Shown one piece after another: positions 6,457 through 9,924 of a DNA stretch of 9,924 nt; the stretch's first letter is position 1, and each line of letters opens with the position of its first letter. The stretch spans positions 1-9,924 of the forward strand of contig JAZRIK010000024.1 in assembly GCA_045645245.1 (NCBI GenBank). Reading direction: 5' to 3'. A model generated the notes under the pieces. It was given only the letters and a program-made list of their open reading frames with translations. It did no database searches and was not told the DNA's origin. The translations under genes were made by a program, and so were the position numbers. Source of the stretch: Scatosoma sp045645245. GTDB taxonomy: Bacteria; Bacillota; Clostridia; Christensenellales; Borkfalkiaceae.

Positions 6457-6485
6457 ATTATAGCCAAATTTTGCCTTTTGGTCAA
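6457..6485 (-). promoter_or_regulatory. Near-consensus promoter of the DUF368-comF operon
   Basis: TTGACC (6480-6485) and TATAAT (6457-6462) on the minus strand lie 17 bp apart, 5/6 and 6/6 matches. The predicted start is near 6450, giving a leader of about 26 nt. The spacer carries a small CCAAA/TTTGG inverted repeat that may be chance. Confidence 0.85.
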
Positions 6486-6557
6486 TTTTTTATGCAAATT
6501 TTTTACGCTTTTTCCCGAAAAAACCGCAAAATCGTGCTTTTTCCCTATGCGCGAGCG

Positions 6558-6579
6558 TATATAATAGCGTTATATAATA
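6558..6579 (+). promoter_or_regulatory. Promoter region with two -10 boxes 13 bp apart
   Basis: TATATAATA occurs at 6558-6566 and again at 6571-6579, giving TATAAT hexamers at 6560-6565 and 6573-6578. No good -35 is found 16-18 bp before either (CTTTTT at 6537-6542 for the first). The position, 20-40 nt before the ATG at 6599, fits a promoter of the downstream gene. Which box is used cannot be read from the sequence. Confidence 0.55.
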
Positions 6580-6598
6580 CGTTTTGTCAGGTGACGAT

Positions 6599-7714
6599 AT
6601 GAATTACGTTAAAAAAATGTGTATTTTAAGGCAAATTCAGCAAGGGTTTTCCGCAGACGGGAAAACGCTGTCCGGGCTTATCAAAATGGAGCAATACGGT
6701 CAAAATTTGGCGGTGGAAGTGTCGGTAATAAACTTTGCGCCGCTATCGCAAGGGGAATATTATTGCTTGCTTTCCGACGGAAAGGGTAAAACGGAAATGC
6801 TTGCCTTGCGCGGAAAAAGCTTTTTTAATCTTTTGTCCGACTTGGATATTTCGCACGGGTTTTGCGGAATTATATGCTACGTAAAGGAAGAAATTATTCC
6901 GATTGCCTACGGTATCAACGGAAACGGTCAATACGACTGGAAAACGATATTGAACGCAACCCTGCCCCCTGTATTTCCGCAAAGCGAGCCGAAAAAAGGC
7001 AGAAATATCGGCTCGGAAATTGCCGAAAGTATGTTTTTAGAGACAAATTATACGCAAAAGCCCGCCGAATTGCCGATTGCCGACACGAAAAATTTGCAAA
7101 ACACCCCACCCAGGTACGAGATAAAGGAAAATTTACCGATACAGCCGCCTGCGGTGGAAAACGTGCTTCCCGAAAAAGAACACGCTTACGACGACGAGCT
7201 GATGGCGCAAGAAAACTATTATACGGAGAACAAGGAAGATGGACAAAAGCTGCTTCAAAAAGCTGATCGCGATGCATACGCTCAAAGCACAACTCAAAGC
7301 AAAGACAAGAAAGCGCGGACTCACCTATCGGAAAATGACGATGCTGACGACGTACGCCACTCGTTTGAAACGGACACCGACGGATACTATCGCGCAGTAA
7401 AGGCGGAAATCGACGAGCTTTTGCGCACGTACCCGCGCGACGATACCTTAAACGGCGCGTTTTCGTGCAGCGAATGGGTGCGCGTTAAGGGCGACAAACA
7501 TAGCCCCGAATATCTTGTCGGTATCGTATATTTTAACGGAAAGGCACGGTATATTTGCTATGCGCTCGCCACGCAGGATAAAGACAGCCCGCCAAAAGAG
7601 ATTGCCAGCGTTTGCGCGTTTGTCCCCACCACTCCGTTCGATGAAAATAAAGGTTTTTTCGTTATCTTTCAAAGCGCCGCTACGGGCGAATGCGTGAAAC
7701 CGCAAAAAGCATAA
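6599..7714 (+). CDS. Cytosolic protein of unknown function with hydrophilic linker (371 aa)
   Basis: I do not recognise the family. Three regions can be seen. Residues 1-128 look like a compact alpha/beta domain (SGLIKMEQYGQNLAVEVSV, INFAPLSQGEYYCLL, HGFCGIICYVKEEIIPIAYG). Residues about 129-260 are hydrophilic and rich in Lys, Glu, Asp and Gln, with no hydrophobic core, so probably a disordered linker. Residues about 262-371 form a second folded block (EWVRVKGDKHSPEYLVGIV, KARYICYAL, PPKEIASVCAFVP, GFFVIFQSAATGE). There is no signal peptide or membrane segment. AGGTGA (6589-6594), a perfect anti-Shine-Dalgarno match, lies 4 nt before the chosen ATG; a TTG at 6584 could extend it by five codons but would leave the site inside the gene. 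Divergent from the DUF368 operon. No clear terminator follows it. Confidence 0.82.
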   Translation: MNYVKKMCILRQIQQGFSADGKTLSGLIKMEQYGQNLAVEVSVINFAPLSQGEYYCLLSDGKGKTEMLALRGKSFFNLLSDLDISHGFCGIICYVKEEIIPIAYGINGNGQYDWKTILNATLPPVFPQSEPKKGRNIGSEIAESMFLETNYTQKPAELPIADTKNLQNTPPRYEIKENLPIQPPAVENVLPEKEHAYDDELMAQENYYTENKEDGQKLLQKADRDAYAQSTTQSKDKKARTHLSENDDADDVRHSFETDTDGYYRAVKAEIDELLRTYPRDDTLNGAFSCSEWVRVKGDKHSPEYLVGIVYFNGKARYICYALATQDKDSPPKEIASVCAFVPTTPFDENKGFFVIFQSAATGECVKPQKA

Positions 7715-7732
7715 TTTTTTATCTTGATTTGC

Positions 7733-7761
7733 TTGACATTTTTTTGTTGCAGATATATACT
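7733..7761 (+). promoter_or_regulatory. Strong promoter of the ECF S-component gene
   Basis: TTGACA (7733-7738) and TATACT (7756-7761) are separated by 17 bp, 6/6 and 5/6 matches. The predicted start lies near 7768, inside the second copy of a 13-bp tandem repeat, so a first-codon ATG at 7776 would have a leader of only about 8 nt. Confidence 0.87.
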
Positions 7762-7776
7762 TAAGATATATACTTA
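7751..7776 (+). repeat. Perfect 13-bp tandem duplication over the -10 box
   Basis: AGATATATACTTA occurs twice head to tail (7751-7763 and 7764-7776) with no mismatch. Each copy contains TATACT (7756-7761 and 7769-7774). The last A of copy two is the first base of the ATG at 7776. A weak TTGCAG (7747-7752) lies 16 bp before the second TATACT. Confidence 0.95.
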
Positions 7777-7805
7777 TGAAAAATTGTTTTTTGCGAGAAA
7801 ACGTT

Positions 7806-8363
7806 ATGCAGTCGAATATACTATTAACGAACGTATCTTTATCCAAACGCCTGACCTTAACCGCGCTTTTTACCGCGCTTTGCACGATGAGTACTTTGGT
7901 TATCGCCATTCCGTTGCCACAGGGCTATTTGAACGTCGGCGACGTATTCGTACTTCTTTCAGGTTGGCTGCTTGGCCCTATCTACGGTACGATTGCCGCG
8001 GGTATCGGTTGCGCGCTTGCGGATACGATTAGCGGCTTTGCCGTGTATGCAATCCCTACCTTTTTTATAAAGGCGGGCGTGGCTGCGTTGGCTTGGTGCG
8101 TCGCAACGCTTATCAAAAATAAAGATAAAAAAACGACGGTCGAGATATTCCGTCGCTCGCTCGCCGCGTTTGTTGCCGAATTGTTTATGGTGCTGGGGTA
8201 TTTTCTTTTTGAATGCGCTTTATACGGCGTTGCAGGGGCCGCGCTTGCGTTGCTTGGGAACGGAATACAGGGCTTGAGCTGTAGCGTGGGCGCAATGCTG
8301 ATTTACATAGCACTTTCCAAAACCAAGGGCACGAAAAAATTATTTCCGACGATTGCCGAATAA
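7806..8363 (+). CDS. ECF transporter S component (vitamin-type substrate)
   Basis: S components are small membrane proteins that capture a vitamin or similar trace compound and dock on a shared energy-coupling module (EcfT with two ATPases), none of which is in this window. The 185-aa product has about six membrane segments. The family block GYLNVGDVFVLLSG, LLGPIYGTIAAGIGCALAD and IPTFFIKAG covers about residues 40-90, resembling the riboflavin/DUF1393-type and related S components. The substrate cannot be read from the sequence. The ATG at 7806 is preferred because GCGAG lies 8 nt upstream; the in-frame ATG at 7776 adds ten residues but has no Shine-Dalgarno and an 8-nt leader. A terminator follows the stop. 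No riboswitch is possible in so short a leader. Confidence 0.88.
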   Translation: MQSNILLTNVSLSKRLTLTALFTALCTMSTLVIAIPLPQGYLNVGDVFVLLSGWLLGPIYGTIAAGIGCALADTISGFAVYAIPTFFIKAGVAALAWCVATLIKNKDKKTTVEIFRRSLAAFVAELFMVLGYFLFECALYGVAGAALALLGNGIQGLSCSVGAMLIYIALSKTKGTKKLFPTIAE

Positions 8364-8380
8364 AAATCAAGTATAACGAT

Positions 8381-8409
8381 AAAACCGCTTGCAGCTTGCA
8401 AGCGGTTTT
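8381..8409. terminator. Bidirectional terminator between the ECF gene and the alaS operon
   Basis: AAAACCGCTTGCA (8381-8393) and TGCAAGCGGTTTT (8397-8409) form a perfect 13-bp stem with a GCT loop. On the plus strand TTTTGTTGTTATTTTTTT follows; on the minus strand a weaker TTTTATCGTTATAC follows. The hairpin lies 17 nt after the ECF stop and 4 nt after the stop of the minus-strand 125-aa gene, so it serves both converging units. Confidence 0.9.
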
Positions 8410-8413
8410 GTTG

Positions 8414-8791
8414 TTATTTTTTTATTCCGAAAAAGTCGGGTTTAGGGCTATTCCACTCTTTTTCCAGCATTTGCGCCACCCACGCGCGGTGGTCGTTGAC
8501 GGTCGCTTTGGAAAAGAGATGCTTCCACCGAAACGCACGGTATTCTTTGGGGAACAGCGTTTTGAGCGACGGGAAAAAGTACTGTCCGTTTGCGTAAACC
8601 ATCAAGTTCAACTCGTACCTGCCCGACGGTTCGCGCAAATCGAAGTAGTTTTTACCCTTGCGAAACCGACAGATATACACGCAGGCAGAATCGCCCCCTT
8701 TTTCTTGGAAATACTCAAAGGAAAACCCACGCTCGTCTAAAAACCGTGCGTTGAGTTTTTTCATAATTTCCGCCGTTTGAATGGTTGCCAT
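8414..8791 (-). CDS. Protein of unknown function encoded next to alaS (125 aa)
   Basis: I do not recognise a family. From the ATG at 8791 the product is 125 aa. It is basic, rich in aromatic residues (Phe, Tyr, Trp), and has no signal peptide or membrane segment. Visible features are MKKLNARFLDERGFSFEYF, an ACVYICRFRKGKNYFDLRE segment suggesting beta strands, and a C-terminal helix-like stretch (RAWVAQMLEKEW) ending in a Pro/Lys tail. The start lies 17 nt after the alaS stop with AAAGG about 9 nt upstream, so it is probably the last gene of an alaS transcript, ending at the shared terminator. An ATG at 8857 would overlap the end of alaS out of frame by about 50 bp and is less likely. Any link to tRNA biology is only positional. 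Confidence 0.8.
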   Translation of the reverse strand: MATIQTAEIMKKLNARFLDERGFSFEYFQEKGGDSACVYICRFRKGKNYFDLREPSGRYELNLMVYANGQYFFPSLKTLFPKEYRAFRWKHLFSKATVNDHRAWVAQMLEKEWNSPKPDFFGIKK

Positions 8792-8808
8792 AACTCGTGC
8801 CTTTACGT

Positions 8809-9924
8809 TTAATTTTGGCTCAAGGTTGCCTTGATACGGCGAATGCCGCTTGCGCACGATTGTTCTTTGACAATTTTGAATTTACCCAGCTCGCCCGTCG
8901 TCGCCACGTGCGGACCGCCGCAAATTTCTTTGGAAAATTCGCCGATGGTGTAAGTTTTTACGCGTTCGCCATACTTGCTTTCAAACAAGCCGGTAAAGCC
9001 CTGCTCTTTCGCTTCGTCCAACGTCACTTCTTTCATTTCCACCGCAACGTTTTGCGCAATCACTTCGTTGACCATATCTTCCACCGCTTTGATTTGCTCC
9101 GCAGTCATCGGTTGTGGATAGTTAAAGTCGAAACGCAATCTTTCTTCCGTAATGTTCGAGCCCTTTTGATTTACGTCGGGCGAAAGTACTTTTTTCAGCG
9201 CGGCGTGCAATAAGTGCGTTGCCGTATGCAAGCGCGTCGTTGCTTCTTTATGGTCTGCCAAGCCGCAAGCAAATTTTTGCTCGCTGCCCGCTTTACTCTT
9301 GCTTTGGTGCTCTTCAAACGCCGCTTTATAGCCGTCCATATCCACGTCAAGTCCGCGTTCTTTTGCCATTTCCGCCGTGATTTCCACAGGGAAACCGTAC
9401 GTGTCGTATAAGTGGAATGCTTGCTTGCCGTTAATGCGTTTTTCAGGCACGTATGCAGGGTCTTTTTGACTCATAAACGCGTTCTTTCTTTCGATGCCGT
9501 TCACGCATTTTTCAAATTCCTTCAAGCCCTGTTGCAAGGTTTTGTTAAATTTCGCTTCTTCTTTATTGAGTTCTTCCGCAATTTTTTCGCGGTTGATATT
9601 CAGTTCGGGATATACGCTCTTGTATTCTTCGATGAATGCTGCGGAAATTTGCGCCAAGCTGCCTTCGGGCAGATCGATTTTTCTGCCAAAACGCACCGCG
9701 CGGCGGATAATTCTGCGCAAAATATAGCCCTGATCGGTGTTGGAAGGCACGATGCCCTTTTCATCGCCAAGCATAAACGTTGCCGTACGCGTGTGGTCTA
9801 AAAGCACGCGGAACGCTTTGGTCACTTCTTCGCTTTCGTTATATTCCTTACCAGTAAGCTGCGAAATGACTTTGATTGCGTTTTCAAAAACGTCCGTTTC
9901 ATACACGCTGGACTTGCCGTTGAG
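8809..9924 (-). CDS. alaS: Alanyl-tRNA synthetase, compact form, 5' end cut by window edge
   Basis: AlaRS charges tRNA-Ala and hydrolyses mischarged Ser- and Gly-tRNA. The visible 371 residues open with LNGKSSVYETDVF, matching the end of the catalytic domain; the class II motifs lie outside the window. The tRNA-recognition helices carry LDHTRTATFMLGDEKGIVPSN and GYILRRIIRRAVRFGRK, then LYDTYGFPVEITAEMAKE. The editing domain shows the zinc-type set HTATH (visible residues 233-237) and CGGPH (335-339), ending GIRRIKATLSQN. Two usual parts are absent. The beta-barrel segment between recognition and editing domains (motif FYAESGGQVGD) is replaced by a short Lys/Ser-rich linker of about 25-30 residues. 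The C-terminal C-Ala domain is missing, so the protein stops after editing. The frame is intact and ends in TAA, followed 17 nt later by the next gene, so this does not look like decay. Confidence 0.95.
   Translation of the reverse strand, partial: LNGKSSVYETDVFENAIKVISQLTGKEYNESEEVTKAFRVLLDHTRTATFMLGDEKGIVPSNTDQGYILRRIIRRAVRFGRKIDLPEGSLAQISAAFIEEYKSVYPELNINREKIAEELNKEEAKFNKTLQQGLKEFEKCVNGIERKNAFMSQKDPAYVPEKRINGKQAFHLYDTYGFPVEITAEMAKERGLDVDMDGYKAAFEEHQSKSKAGSEQKFACGLADHKEATTRLHTATHLLHAALKKVLSPDVNQKGSNITEERLRFDFNYPQPMTAEQIKAVEDMVNEVIAQNVAVEMKEVTLDEAKEQGFTGLFESKYGERVKTYTIGEFSKEICGGPHVATTGELGKFKIVKEQSCASGIRRIKATLSQN

Noticed and set aside
7715..7740. Possible terminator after the 371-aa gene
   Set aside because: Only a 4-bp TGCG/CGCA stem lies before the T-run, and it is within the last codons. 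This is too weak to call, so read-through into the ECF gene is possible.
7448..7909. Minus-strand 153-codon frame across the end of the 371-aa gene and the ECF promoter
   Set aside because: It runs antisense through two supported genes and a strong promoter and has no recognisable domain or ribosome site.
8792..8857. Earlier ATG at 8857 for the 125-aa gene
   Set aside because: The extra 22 residues are read from the 3' end of alaS in another frame, and AAAGG stands correctly before the ATG at 8791.
9232..9310. Frameshift or assembly gap explaining the missing AlaRS segment
   Set aside because: The frame is continuous through the junction and both flanks match AlaRS in the same frame. A clean in-frame loss fits better, although an assembly error cannot be excluded from sequence alone.

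Overview
The window looks like an ordinary chromosomal segment of a Gram-positive, clostridia-like Bacillota, probably an uncultured host-associated lineage; this lineage call is an inference. The support is: purine-rich Shine-Dalgarno sites, several near-consensus sigma-A promoters with exactly 17-bp spacers, intrinsic terminators, a ComF-family protein, an ECF-transporter S component and a lipoprotein NlpC/P60 hydrolase. Base composition is moderate, with T-rich intergenic DNA, and every gene whose end is visible stops with TAA. I see no rRNA, tRNA, CRISPR array, insertion sequence, phage gene or attachment site.

Left part (1-3570, all minus strand), read in the direction of transcription. 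A small monocistronic gene (68 aa, unknown) has its own promoter and a perfect terminator hairpin. It is followed by rpsB (ribosomal protein S2), preceded by an extended -10 promoter and a ~110-nt leader that can fold. Then come tsf (EF-Ts), an intrinsic terminator, and obgE (ribosome-assembly GTPase) with its own promoter. obgE runs off the left edge and lacks only its last residues. This is a translation and ribosome-biogenesis block.

Middle (3571-7714). A secreted lipoprotein peptidase (SH3b plus NlpC/P60, plus strand) is divergent from the 68-aa gene. It converges, with only 3 bp between stop codons, on a two-gene minus-strand operon: a DUF368/PopT-type polyprenyl-phosphate transporter, then a ComF-family phosphoribosyltransferase-like protein whose ATG follows the upstream stop after 1 nt. 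The convergent pair appears to share one hairpin terminator that lies inside the 3' end of the peptidase gene. Divergent from the DUF368 gene is a 371-aa cytosolic protein of unknown function, with conserved-looking ends and a long hydrophilic linker.

Right part (7715-9924). An ECF S-component gene (vitamin uptake, plus strand) is driven by a TTGACA-17-TATACT promoter whose -10 region is duplicated as a perfect 13-bp tandem repeat. It converges, across a 13-bp perfect bidirectional terminator hairpin, on a minus-strand pair: alaS, cut at its 5' end by the window edge, and a 125-aa unknown protein 17 nt downstream. The AlaRS is the most unusual coding sequence here. It keeps the tRNA-recognition and editing domains but lacks the usual beta-barrel segment between them and ends right after the editing domain, with no C-Ala domain.

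I do not see a clear new multi-gene system. The items most worth a second look are the compact AlaRS with its downstream partner, the two promoters with -10 boxes repeated at 13-bp pitch, the rpsB leader fold, and the terminator embedded in a coding sequence.
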